This document shows positions 1-6,367 of a stretch of DNA of 23,366 nt, piece after piece (position 1 is the first letter of the stretch; each line of letters begins with the position of its first letter). This stretch comes from a virus. Where the stretch lies: the IMG/VR virus record IMGVR_UViG_3300032323_002420, positions 1 to 23,366 of that record, one strand, 5' to 3'. The notes beneath the pieces were generated by a model. The model made no database searches. It saw only the letters and a program-made list of their open reading frames with translations, and had not been told where the DNA came from. The translations under genes and the position numbers were made by a program.

Positions 1-216
1 ATGGGTCGTCGATTCCGTGCTCAGATTGGTAGCCGTTTGTATAACGGAGCTAAGAAGAACGAAATCAAGAACTACTACCCAAGCGCACAAACAGTTGCTG
101 CAATGAATGGCGAGACAGCCTCTCCAGCACCTGTTGCAGCTGCTCCAGCTCCTGCTCCAGCGCCAGCACCTGCTGCCGCTCCTGCACCTGCTGCAGCCCC
201 AGCCTCACCGTTCTAA
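1..216 (+). CDS. Small basic protein with Ala/Pro-rich tail (possibly 5'-truncated)
   Basis: I do not recognise this 71-residue protein. Residues 1-32 are strongly basic (MGRRFRAQIGSRLYNGAKK and onward). From about residue 41 to the end the chain is an Ala/Pro low-complexity tail of repeated PA/APA units ending in SPF. The first base of the window is the A of an ATG, so no ribosome binding site can be inspected and the Met may be internal to a longer protein. Ala/Pro tails usually act as flexible linkers or extended exposed tails. The gene is followed 15 nt later by a strong stem-loop, so it probably ends a transcription unit. The reading frame is convincing; the function is unknown. Confidence 0.6.
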   Translation: MGRRFRAQIGSRLYNGAKKNEIKNYYPSAQTVAAMNGETASPAPVAAAPAPAPAPAPAAAPAPAAAPASPF

Positions 217-231
217 GCTGGTTTTGCTAGG

Positions 232-260
232 TTGCTACCCAACGATTTGTTGGGTAGCAA
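232..260 (+). terminator. Stem-loop, probable intrinsic terminator
   Basis: A perfect 12-bp inverted repeat (TTGCTACCCAAC / GTTGGGTAGCAA) flanks a 5-nt loop (GATTT) and is followed by a short TTTAG. It begins 15 nt after the stop of the small basic protein and ends 25 nt before the next start codon. The T-tract is weak, but stem length and placement fit a transcription terminator separating the first gene from the following run. A processing or regulatory hairpin for the next gene is the alternative. Confidence 0.7.
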
Positions 261-285
261 TTTAGTAATCCAAGATAAGGAAATT

Positions 286-1314
286 ATGAAGATACTAGTT
301 ACTGGATGCACAGCATCTCAGTCGTCCCAGAACGCAATAAGTCGTTATCCGACTTTTACTGGTCTTCTGCACAATGCTTTTATTGAATTAGGACATGAAG
401 TTGTTCTTACAAAGCCACACTTTACATATACAAAAGAGTATTTAGATCAATACGATGCTATTTTTGTAGGGCTAGCATCTCCATCAAACATATCAGCGCA
501 TTATGCTCACGGAGCTTTTGCTTTAGCAAATAAAGCGAGGGAGCTTGGCAAGCTTCGTTTAATTTTAGATATGCCAGAGCCACAAAAGATTAAGACAACT
601 ATTAGAGATTTTTATACAGGGACTGATAATTTTTACAAAGATTTTTACTCAAAAAGACTTCAATACGATAATGCAGTAAAACCAGAAAATAAAGAACAGA
701 TTATGTCTTTTGTAGATTACCTACATAACAGTAAATGGGATCAGACATACGTTCCTAGCATGCCTTGGTTCTCTAAAAAGATAGTAACTGATAACATCCC
801 AAGCTTAAGCGAAGAAAATATAGTAGCTCTTTGCTTTGATAGAGTTTTGATAGACGACTCTGAAGATAGAGTTTCTCTTGTACATAAAACATATTGGTGT
901 GCAGATAACCCTAAATCAGCGTGGACAAAAAAAGTATCTTCAAACTTAACTGTTCCTATCGAGTCTATTAGATACAATAATTACACCAAAAAAGATGTAG
1001 TTCAAGAAAAGATGCAAAGATCAATAGGTACTTTGATAAGTACTTATCAGGGTGGAGATCCTTGGTGGTCTGTTGCAATATCACAATCACTTGTAGCAGG
1101 TGTTCCTGTTGTTACTGAATGGCGTCATACCGCCGAGCTAGGAGCAGAATGGGCGTATTTACCTTCGACAATAGAGGAAATGAGTCCAGAGGAAAGACTG
1201 GTAGTGGCTCAAACACAGAAAGATTTTTACAGAGAGGCAGTGCCTTCATACACCGACTCTCTGGAAAAAACAGCGAGAGCTCTGGACAACCAGAGCCAGT
1301 TGTTGTTAGTCTAG
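286..1314 (+). CDS. GT-B-like glycosyltransferase
   Basis: This 342-residue protein looks like a GT-B fold glycosyltransferase. The N-terminus (MKILVTGCTA, then FIELGHEVV around residues 30-45) has the beta-strand/Gly-loop/helix pattern of an N-terminal Rossmann domain. The C-terminal half carries YQGGDPWWS (from residue 254) followed by SLVAGVPVVTEW. That resembles the group-1 glycosyltransferase segment where a conserved acidic/Gly region contacts the sugar nucleotide and is followed by an EA-x-G-x-PV-like motif. I start it at the ATG at 286, preceded by AAGGA at 278-282. An upstream in-frame TTG at 232 would fall inside the terminator stem and is rejected. Substrate is unknown; possible targets are virion proteins, phage DNA or host surface glycans. 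Family assignment is moderate and rests on pattern only. Confidence 0.6.
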   Translation: MKILVTGCTASQSSQNAISRYPTFTGLLHNAFIELGHEVVLTKPHFTYTKEYLDQYDAIFVGLASPSNISAHYAHGAFALANKARELGKLRLILDMPEPQKIKTTIRDFYTGTDNFYKDFYSKRLQYDNAVKPENKEQIMSFVDYLHNSKWDQTYVPSMPWFSKKIVTDNIPSLSEENIVALCFDRVLIDDSEDRVSLVHKTYWCADNPKSAWTKKVSSNLTVPIESIRYNNYTKKDVVQEKMQRSIGTLISTYQGGDPWWSVAISQSLVAGVPVVTEWRHTAELGAEWAYLPSTIEEMSPEERLVVAQTQKDFYREAVPSYTDSLEKTARALDNQSQLLLV

Positions 1315-1340
1315 GCAAAACTGTACGAAAGGACAGCGAG

Positions 1341-1781
1341 ATGGCCAAAGTAGATATGCCGTGGGTCAAAGAACAGTTGACCAACAATCGCACTAAACGG
1401 ATTGTTGGCGATCATGTTATTGCTCTACTAGAAAAGTGGGAAGAATTAAAGAATACAGATCCAGACCCACAAAAGAACGAAGCAAACCTAAGTCAAATTA
1501 TTGAACTATTTGGTAAATTGGCATTAGGTCATGCGATTATTGCAGAAAACAAAAATGAACGATGGGTACCAGCTCAGTCTGGTCAGATTGTTGTTGCCGA
1601 TGAAGTCAGAGTTAAATGGAATGCATTTGATGGCGAGATGGGTAAACTACACAATGGTCGTCGTGGCAAAGTAGTAAGTATTCGCTACGGAGACATTATT
1701 GTAAAGACAACTGATGGCAGAGAACCTGTACTTGAAGGCTACCACTACACACCTCAGCAGCTTGAGAAACGAGTTCCATAG
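1341..1781 (+). CDS. Hypothetical protein with C-terminal KOW/SH3-like segment
   Basis: This 146-residue protein is of unknown function. The N-terminal two thirds are predicted helical and charged (VIALLEKWEELK around residues 26-37). Residues about 82-143 look like a small beta-barrel of KOW/SH3 type: VADEVRVKW, then GRRGKVVSIRYGDIIVKT with the Gly-Lys-Val turn typical of KOW motifs. Such domains often bind nucleic acid or proteins, but no partner can be read here. The start chosen is the ATG at 1341 with AAAGGA at 1328-1333. The longer frame back to 1119 overlaps the glycosyltransferase and has no supporting ribosome site. It follows the glycosyltransferase by 26 nt and its stop overlaps the next start by one base, so they are probably cotranscribed. 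Confidence 0.7.
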   Translation: MAKVDMPWVKEQLTNNRTKRIVGDHVIALLEKWEELKNTDPDPQKNEANLSQIIELFGKLALGHAIIAENKNERWVPAQSGQIVVADEVRVKWNAFDGEMGKLHNGRRGKVVSIRYGDIIVKTTDGREPVLEGYHYTPQQLEKRVP

Positions 1782-1993
1782 TGAATTCAGCAGTTTTTAA
1801 GTTTAGAGTTGATGGCAGTGATTATCAAAACATACAAGAAAAAGCTAAAAAAGAACTTTCTGGATTTATTGAGGTAGATCTTGAAGAGCTTAACAAGTAT
1901 GTTAGCTATGAATTAGAGATTGAACCGAATACAAAAACAACTAGTACCTACTCATATACCGCTTTAGTGACTGCGAGGTTGAAGAATGTCTGA
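1781..1993 (+). CDS. Hypothetical small protein, GTG start
   Basis: This 70-residue protein begins at a GTG that shares its first base with the preceding TAG stop and ends 8 nt inside the next gene, which points to translational coupling. The chain alternates charged helices (EKAKKELSGF, DLEELNKYVSYEL) with a Thr/Tyr-rich C-terminus (TSTYSYTALVTARL) that may form beta strands. I see no known motif, no Cys and no membrane segment. I do not recognise the family; the strict overlaps with both neighbours make it a likely real gene. Confidence 0.6.
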   Translation: MNSAVFKFRVDGSDYQNIQEKAKKELSGFIEVDLEELNKYVSYELEIEPNTKTTSTYSYTALVTARLKNV

Positions 1994-2336
1994 TAATGTA
2001 AATAACACAGTTCCCCCTGTTAATGAATATATGAAACAGACTTCTGATACCCCGCATCGAGTAGAGGCTCTTCGTGAAGCTGCTCGAATTACTACACAAG
2101 ATAGAAATGCTAACTATGGCGGACCAGAAGAAAACTTTACAAGAACTGCAAAAATCTGGTCTGTAATTCTTGGACAAGAGATTACAAACGAGCAGGTTGC
2201 AATGATGATGGTTGGTCTAAAGATGGCACGCTTTGCCCATGGGTCTGGCTTCCAACCAGATACTTGGATAGACATTGCTGGATATGCAGGATGCGGATAT
2301 GAAGTAGGAAAGATAGAGTCAGAAAAACTTAAATAG
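1986..2336 (+). CDS. DUF6378-like protein
   Basis: The 116-residue protein matches the pattern I associate with phage DUF6378 proteins. An R-x-x-NYGGPEENF segment (residues about 38-48) is followed by an IW-SVILG-x-EITNEQVAMMM helix. The C-terminus has LKMARFA and then DTWIDIAGYAG. The conserved charged residues resemble those of small all-alpha nucleotide-binding or MazG-like folds, but the family has no established activity that I can assert. It overlaps the preceding gene by 8 nt and is followed by the Wbl gene 16 nt later, so it sits in the middle of the forward operon. The family call is fairly confident from the RNANYG / DIAGYA pattern; function is unknown. Confidence 0.75.
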   Translation: MSDNVNNTVPPVNEYMKQTSDTPHRVEALREAARITTQDRNANYGGPEENFTRTAKIWSVILGQEITNEQVAMMMVGLKMARFAHGSGFQPDTWIDIAGYAGCGYEVGKIESEKLK

Positions 2337-2352
2337 TTTCTTGGAGGGGAAC

Positions 2353-2649
2353 ATGTCTGAGCTTGTACCACCTTGGAAGTATGAACAACCGCTCTGTGCT
2401 GAGATAGGCGCAGAGCTGTTTTATATTGAAGATAAAGATGAAGTAGTTGTTGGCCAAAGACTTAATGCTTATGTTGAAGCTAAAAAGATATGTTCATCAT
2501 GTGCTCACATAGTTGAATGTGGTCAATGGGCTATAAAAAATGAAAAGCATGGTTTTTGGGGAGGATATTCTCCAGAAGAAAGAAAACAAATAAGAGGTAA
2601 ATTAAATATAATACTTACAGAAGATATGACGTTTGCTCTACAAGAGTAG
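2353..2649 (+). CDS. WhiB-like (Wbl) iron-sulfur transcriptional regulator, first copy
   Basis: This 98-residue protein has the four-cysteine arrangement of Wbl proteins. Numbered from the ATG at 2353 these are Cys15, Cys47, Cys50 and Cys56 (C-x31-C-x2-C-x5-C), followed by the turn GFWGGYSPEERKQIR, the family's G-[VI/F]-W-G-G signature with adjacent basic residues. Wbl proteins hold a [4Fe-4S] cluster and act with the primary sigma factor; phage members are known to alter host transcription and superinfection. The start is set by a strong GGAGGGG at 2343-2349, and the in-frame TTG at 2341 lies within that site. The x31 spacing is slightly long for the family but acceptable. Its presence is the main evidence for an actinobacterial host. 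Confidence 0.9.
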   Translation: MSELVPPWKYEQPLCAEIGAELFYIEDKDEVVVGQRLNAYVEAKKICSSCAHIVECGQWAIKNEKHGFWGGYSPEERKQIRGKLNIILTEDMTFALQE

Positions 2650-2658
2650 ACTATTGTC

Positions 2659-2952
2659 ATGGCTGCTGAACCAGTAATTAGTCCCGTGCCGATTTGCGAA
2701 GCATGTTGGATGGAAAACCATGCTCGGTGGGAGCCAGAAAGTATGGATACCACTGGTCGAATAATTATGCGTTTAAAGGGCGTAGATGTGCCTAATAAAG
2801 TAAATAACGGATCTGTTGAAGTATGCGCTATGTGTGGGGCAGTGACGATAGCTGGGATATTTGAAATGAAACTTACTAGCGAAATGTATTTTTTGGACCA
2901 GCAGAGTCCAGATTTTGAGCTTAATATTAACCCTGAAGATGATCAAATATAA
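2659..2952 (+). CDS. Small four-cysteine zinc-ribbon-like protein
   Basis: This 97-residue protein has two CxxC knuckles, CEAC at residues 13-16 and CAMC at residues 56-59, a layout expected for a zinc ribbon binding one Zn(II). Between them lies a mixed segment (WEPESMD, RIIMRLKGVDVP); the C-terminus is acidic (NINPEDDQI). It starts 9 nt after the first Wbl gene and has only a weak purine stretch upstream, so translation may depend on coupling. Small zinc ribbons in phages often bind nucleic acid or RNA polymerase, but nothing here proves that. Function unknown. Confidence 0.7.
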   Translation: MAAEPVISPVPICEACWMENHARWEPESMDTTGRIIMRLKGVDVPNKVNNGSVEVCAMCGAVTIAGIFEMKLTSEMYFLDQQSPDFELNINPEDDQI

Positions 2953-2961
2953 GGTAGGTAT

Positions 2962-3297
2962 ATGAGAAGCGATAGACCAGGCGACTTCCTTTGGGAGGAA
3001 TGGGAAGGATCTGGATACGACCCACAGGTAGATTGCTCAGTTATTTATTACACCTTTGAACATATTGATTTAGAGAATGACTTAGTAAGAAGAGCTTTAG
3101 CTTCTGCCCTACAAAGAGATGGGGTAGCAATCTCTCTTGGAGATGGGTTTAATTTAATTGACAAATGCTCTCCAAATTATGGGTGGACTGGAATAATAGA
3201 AAATGAAGAAGATTATGTAGTTTGTGATGAATTAGGTGAAACAGAGTATGGAGAGTTTGTAGACTCCATCCTTCCTGCAACTTGGATAGAGATATAA
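2962..3297 (+). CDS. Hypothetical acidic protein
   Basis: This 111-residue protein is rich in Asp/Glu and aromatic residues (DFLWEEWEGSGYDP near the start). A helical middle (LVRRALASALQRDG) and a beta-like C-terminal half (DEEYVV-type strands ending in ATWIEI) follow. The ATG is preceded by AAGGTAGG, a good ribosome site, 9 nt after the zinc-ribbon gene. I recognise no family, signal peptide or membrane segment. It is the last gene of the forward run before an AT-rich promoter region. Confidence 0.65.
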   Translation: MRSDRPGDFLWEEWEGSGYDPQVDCSVIYYTFEHIDLENDLVRRALASALQRDGVAISLGDGFNLIDKCSPNYGWTGIIENEEDYVVCDELGETEYGEFVDSILPATWIEI

Positions 3298-3309
3298 TTT
3301 TTTAATAAA

Positions 3310-3358
3310 TATAGTGTCATAGACAATATTTTTATAATTTATAGTCTAATATAGTCGC
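3310..3358 (+). promoter_or_regulatory. Putative leaderless promoter of the second Wbl gene with TATAGT repeats
   Basis: The 61-nt AT-rich gap ahead of the second Wbl gene contains TAATAT at 3347-3352, exactly 6 nt before the ATG at 3359. A transcript starting at the usual distance would begin at or beside the start codon, and no Shine-Dalgarno sequence is present, so a leaderless mRNA is likely. TATAGT occurs at 3310-3315, 3340-3345 and 3350-3355, spaced 30 and 10 nt apart (about whole helical turns). A clear -35 is lacking (TAGACA at 3320-3325 would need a 21-nt spacer), which is compatible with an activator-dependent promoter. Confidence 0.4.
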
Positions 3359-3883
3359 ATGTGGAAACCAGCGGAAAACCTTAATTGGCAGTCAGAAGCT
3401 ACTTGCGCCAAACCTTCTAATAGATACGCTTTAGACTGGTTCTTCTCTAAAGACTTTAAAGAAAAATATGCGGCTAAGAACATGTGCTTTACCTGTCCTG
3501 TGCGCTCAGAATGCCTTCAGTGGGCTCTAGAGCATCGTCAGATCTGGGGTATCTGGGGAGGAAGAGATGAAGTTGATATTCGTAGAGCTCTATCTGTGTC
3601 CTATAACGGTGAAGAAACAAGACGCCGCAGATTCCCTAACTGTCCTTATTGCACAGCTAGACCTTCAAAGTTAGAAACTTCTATTGAACAGCTTCCTAAT
3701 GGTGGTCGTTGGACCACAGCAAAAGTTGTTACATGCACGGAGTGTGGTTTTGCTTGGAGAAGCCGTACTAGTGCAAATGCAGTTGAAGCTTATAAGTTAG
3801 AACGTAATGAAAAGTCTAATAGAAAAACTAAATCTAAAAAATCTTCCTCGTCCAAACCTGTAAGCCTTTCTCCAAAACAGTAA
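3359..3883 (+). CDS. WhiB-like (Wbl) regulator with added C-terminal zinc ribbon, second copy
   Basis: This 174-residue protein has an N-terminal Wbl domain with Cys16, Cys43, Cys46 and Cys52 (C-x26-C-x2-C-x5-C) and the signature GIWGG at residues 64-68, followed by the basic helix RDEVDIRRAL. Unlike standard Wbl proteins of about 80-120 residues it continues with a second four-Cys unit: CPYC at 95-98 and CTEC at 126-129, a zinc-ribbon layout preceded by RRRRF. It ends in a Lys/Ser tail (RKTKSKKSSSS). Expected role: [4Fe-4S]-dependent partner of host sigma factor, with the extra ribbon and tail perhaps contacting DNA or polymerase. It appears leaderless. Its last 50 nt overlap the convergent methyltransferase gene. 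Confidence 0.88.
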   Translation: MWKPAENLNWQSEATCAKPSNRYALDWFFSKDFKEKYAAKNMCFTCPVRSECLQWALEHRQIWGIWGGRDEVDIRRALSVSYNGEETRRRRFPNCPYCTARPSKLETSIEQLPNGGRWTTAKVVTCTECGFAWRSRTSANAVEAYKLERNEKSNRKTKSKKSSSSKPVSLSPKQ

Positions 3884-4409
3884 CTTTGTTTGTGTAAGGG
3901 ATTAAAAATGCATCAATACCAGTTTTTGGCTGATCCATTTTAGGCAAAGAAGATCCCCACATATAATCATCAAAGGCAAGTATTCCTCCGTTGTTTAAGC
4001 AAGAATACCCGTCTAAGCCATCTCTAAGAGCCCAGATTGCATGATGATCTGCATCTACATAAACAAACTCATACTTTTTGTCGTTTGACTTAAAAAATTC
4101 TTTAGTTGTCATTTTCTTTTTTATTAGCTGACCTGAGTCAAGAAAAGGTCTTAACTTTTGATCGTAGGTATCTTCTACGCTTTTCCAGTCCATATCCATA
4201 TGCTCTTCTTCTTCAGAGCCTTCCCATGTGTCAACATCTGTCAAAGTTGACTCTGGGTGGGTAAGAACATTATCAAAAAGCCATACTGAAGCATCTCCTG
4301 TGTATGCTCCTAATTGAAGAAAATCTACCTTTACATCTTTATACACAGGTAGAAATTTAGAAAAGTTATGAATTGCTCCACCTTCAATAAACCAATTAGG
4401 GTATGTCAT
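3834..4409 (-). CDS. Class I SAM-dependent methyltransferase (Methyltransf_24-like)
   Basis: This 191-residue protein has class I methyltransferase features. Motif I is LQLGAYTGDAS (residues 31-41), which binds S-adenosylmethionine. An acidic DVDTW around 58-62 fits the ribose-binding position. VYVDADHHAIWALRD (117-131) and GGILAFDDYMW (141-151) resemble the D-x-DH and G-G-x-x-x-x-DDY segments of metal-assisted O-methyltransferases such as the CmcI/TylF type. Its first four bases overlap the end of the GT2 gene (ATGA), so the two are translationally coupled and may act on the same sugar-bearing product. The acceptor is unknown. It overlaps the second Wbl gene tail-to-tail by 50 nt. Confidence 0.8.
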   Translation of the reverse strand: MTYPNWFIEGGAIHNFSKFLPVYKDVKVDFLQLGAYTGDASVWLFDNVLTHPESTLTDVDTWEGSEEEEHMDMDWKSVEDTYDQKLRPFLDSGQLIKKKMTTKEFFKSNDKKYEFVYVDADHHAIWALRDGLDGYSCLNNGGILAFDDYMWGSSLPKMDQPKTGIDAFLIPYTNKVTVLEKGLQVWTRKIF

Positions 4410-5467
4410 GCTTTTTGCTCGCAGAATGCTAAGTTATTAGAAAGTCGTTCCTTGTGCTCAGGGGTGGCAATCTCTAAAGCAGCTTTGGCATGGACAACTG
4501 CATCTTGATATCTTCCTAAGTTGTAAGCAGCAATTGCCGCCATATCGTGCGGTGTATGTCCCCAAGCCTCTGCTTCACAGAGATACTCCATAGGCTTAAC
4601 AGTAATTGCTAAAGCTTGAGTTGCTACGTCATAACACTCTTCCCATTTACCGATTGAGTAGTAGTGCTGAGCGAGATCAACATATGCTTCTCTGCGCTCT
4701 GGAGCTTCTTTTATTGCCATGGTAAACCATAGTTCTGCATCTTCTTTAGAAAGCTTTCCTATAAAACGCATAGATGCTGCACGCTCTGGTGCCCATCTTG
4801 CGGTGTGTAGCTGTAGATGACGTTTAAATTCTTCTTTTGCTTCATCAAGTCTATTGTAGAAATATAGCTCTCTTGCGTAGTAGAAAGCATTTCTGTCATC
4901 GTATGGATCTTCTTCAACAGAAGTTTTTAGTAAATCTAAATACTGTCCTCGTGATTTTGTGTTATCTGCGTGGTGCTCCATAGTCGCTTGAGTCCAATAC
5001 TGAACCTCTTGCATGCGATCAGGCACTAAAACTTCATGTACTGGATGCTTCCAACGGTATCCGTGACGAGCATGGATTTTATCTCCGCCAAAGGTAAGTC
5101 CGGGAGTTCCGTCTTCATTCCAATTCCAAATATAATTGTATCTAGGGCGAGTGGCTTTAGCTTCAAATGCTTTCTCAAGCTCTGCCTTCCATCCCGGCAA
5201 CATAATCTCATCCATATCTAGTGGGATGCAATAGTCAATATCAGCTGGAAGTAGTCCTAAAGAAACATTTCTTGCTTGATCGAAGCGCCAAGGTCTTACA
5301 CAGATAGATACAACATTAATCCCTAAAGCAAGAGCCTTCTCAACAGTCTTATCTGTTGATCCCGTATCAGCTATGAGTAGGTAGTCTGCTTCATCTTTTA
5401 CAGAGTTATACCAAGTCTCAACAAATTTTTCTTCGTTGAGGGCTATTGTGTAGACAGCTACTTTCAT
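4406..5467 (-). CDS. Family 2 glycosyltransferase with TPR-like C-terminal region
   Basis: This 353-residue protein begins with the GT-A pattern of GT2 enzymes: TIALNEEKFVETW (7-19), then ADTGSTDKT (33-41) for nucleotide-sugar binding, and the metal-binding D-x-D as PLDMDE (82-87). HPVHE at 141-145 fits the acceptor-side region. From about residue 190 the chain turns into helical pairs with TPR spacing (NAFYYARELYFYNRLDEAKE, AYVDLAQHYYSIGKWEECYD, AAYNLGRYQDAVVHAKAAL). That combination is known from bacterial SunS-like and phage glycosyltransferases, where the TPR part can bind a peptide or protein acceptor. The ATG has GGAGAG 8 nt upstream. It is the first gene of a two-gene reverse unit with the methyltransferase. 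Confidence 0.88.
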   Translation of the reverse strand: MKVAVYTIALNEEKFVETWYNSVKDEADYLLIADTGSTDKTVEKALALGINVVSICVRPWRFDQARNVSLGLLPADIDYCIPLDMDEIMLPGWKAELEKAFEAKATRPRYNYIWNWNEDGTPGLTFGGDKIHARHGYRWKHPVHEVLVPDRMQEVQYWTQATMEHHADNTKSRGQYLDLLKTSVEEDPYDDRNAFYYARELYFYNRLDEAKEEFKRHLQLHTARWAPERAASMRFIGKLSKEDAELWFTMAIKEAPERREAYVDLAQHYYSIGKWEECYDVATQALAITVKPMEYLCEAEAWGHTPHDMAAIAAYNLGRYQDAVVHAKAALEIATPEHKERLSNNLAFCEQKA

Positions 5468-5496
5468 ATTTTATCTCTCCATCACCTATTTTTATT

Positions 5497-5502
5497 ATTA
5501 TA
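5497..5502 (-). promoter_or_regulatory. Possible -10 element for the GT2/methyltransferase unit
   Basis: Read on the reverse strand, TATAAT lies 29 nt upstream of the GT2 start codon, giving an expected leader of about 20 nt that contains the GGAGAG ribosome site. No good -35 hexamer is visible at the normal spacing. The 177-nt divergent gap (5468-5644) must hold promoters for both directions, and this is the best reverse-strand candidate I see. Confidence 0.35.
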
Positions 5503-5561
5503 TAAACCTACCACATTAGAGTTAGCATACCAGAATCCTTTCATAAATCTTGCCTAATCTA

Positions 5562-5637
5562 TAAGATCTGTACAAATAAAATGTTTATAATAAAACTTAA
5601 AAGATATAGTTGCTCTATAGTCAATTAAGATCTATAC
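5562..5637. repeat. Direct repeat TAAGATCTRTAC in the divergent promoter gap
   Basis: TAAGATCTGTAC at 5562-5573 and TAAGATCTATAC at 5626-5637 differ at one base, are 64 nt apart, and contain the palindrome AGATCT. The second copy overlaps the proposed -10 (TATACT) of the forward promoter, so this could be an operator pair controlling the divergent units. It may also be chance similarity in AT-rich DNA. Confidence 0.3.
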
Positions 5638-5638
5638 T
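5605..5638 (+). promoter_or_regulatory. Putative leaderless promoter for the forward DUF6065-like unit
   Basis: TTGCTC at 5610-5615 and TATACT at 5633-5638 are separated by a 17-nt spacer, a good primary-sigma promoter. The -10 ends 6 nt before the ATG at 5645, so the transcript should start at or next to the start codon. No ribosome site is present, consistent with leaderless translation, which is common in Actinobacteria. TATAGT occurs at 5605-5610 and 5616-5621, as it does upstream of the second Wbl gene. Confidence 0.5.
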
Positions 5639-5644
5639 GAACTT

Positions 5645-6367
5645 ATGAAAAAGCATATAATTAAATTTAAAGCAATTGACTCATATGCTATGAATGTGGC
5701 TATGCCCCCAGAACCAGCTTCAAATTATGTACCTAAATGGTGGAAAAATATGGAAGCTTTTACATCAGATAAGCTTCTTTCTAAAGAAGGATCATCTAGA
5801 TTCTATCCTCACGTTACATCTAAAAAATGTTTTCCAATGATTGATGCTATGACAGCTGGATATATTATTCCACTTTGGGCAGATCTAGAAGTTTCTTATG
5901 TTGGAGAAGATACTGAGCCTACTGTTACTTGGCTTACTGATAGAGCAGTAGTGACTTCTTGGGCTAAAGAGTTTACAGAAGATATGGAAAAACCAGACGA
6001 TTGTGCAGGTATTGCTTTTAAATTAAGTAATCAGTTTATTATTGAAACACCAGCAGGGTGGTCTTCTTTGTTTATTCATCCTATAGGATACCCTAATCTT
6101 CCCTTTAGATCTATAGCAGGGGTAGTTGACACCGATAAACTAAAAACAGACATTAATCAACCATTCTGGATTAAAAAAGGTTTTACAGGGGTTATTCCTC
6201 AGGGGACTCCAATAGCTCAAGTTATACCTTTTCAAAGACAAGATTGGGAATCTACAGTTGAAGAAATGGAAAAAGATGCTCACTACTTTAACCATCAAAA
6301 ATTTTTAAAAACAAAAGCTCAGGGGGCTTATGGCTTGTATCAAAGAGTGAAGAAGTCTTTTAAATGA
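5645..6367 (+). CDS. DUF6065-like protein A, paralogue of the reverse copy at 8118-8843
   Basis: This 240-residue protein is of unknown function. It shares a clear pattern with the reverse-strand neighbour: ASNYVPKWW (25-33), KKCFPMIDAMTAGY (60-73) followed by LWADLEV, TVTWL (93-97), ETPAGWSSLFIHP (134-146), LPFRSIAGVVDTD (152-164), and GTPIAQVIPFQRQDWES (187-203). The conserved Cys-x3-D and G-T-P-I-A-Q-x-x-P segments suggest a soluble enzyme-like or binding fold. I associate this pattern with DUF6065, tentatively. The Pro/Trp-rich N-terminus and lack of a signal peptide point to the cytoplasm. It is leaderless and overlaps the next gene by ATGA. Together with the halogenase-linked copy it suggests a role in the same pathway. 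Confidence 0.65.
   Translation: MKKHIIKFKAIDSYAMNVAMPPEPASNYVPKWWKNMEAFTSDKLLSKEGSSRFYPHVTSKKCFPMIDAMTAGYIIPLWADLEVSYVGEDTEPTVTWLTDRAVVTSWAKEFTEDMEKPDDCAGIAFKLSNQFIIETPAGWSSLFIHPIGYPNLPFRSIAGVVDTDKLKTDINQPFWIKKGFTGVIPQGTPIAQVIPFQRQDWESTVEEMEKDAHYFNHQKFLKTKAQGAYGLYQRVKKSFK

Noticed and set aside
232-285. N-terminal extension of the glycosyltransferase from a TTG at 232
   Set aside because: It would be encoded by the terminator stem, and the ATG at 286 has a clear AAGGA ribosome site and begins with a standard MKILV strand.
1112-1393. Reverse-strand frame of 93 residues across the glycosyltransferase 3' end
   Set aside because: It overlaps two supported forward genes, lacks a ribosome site and shows no protein-like motif.
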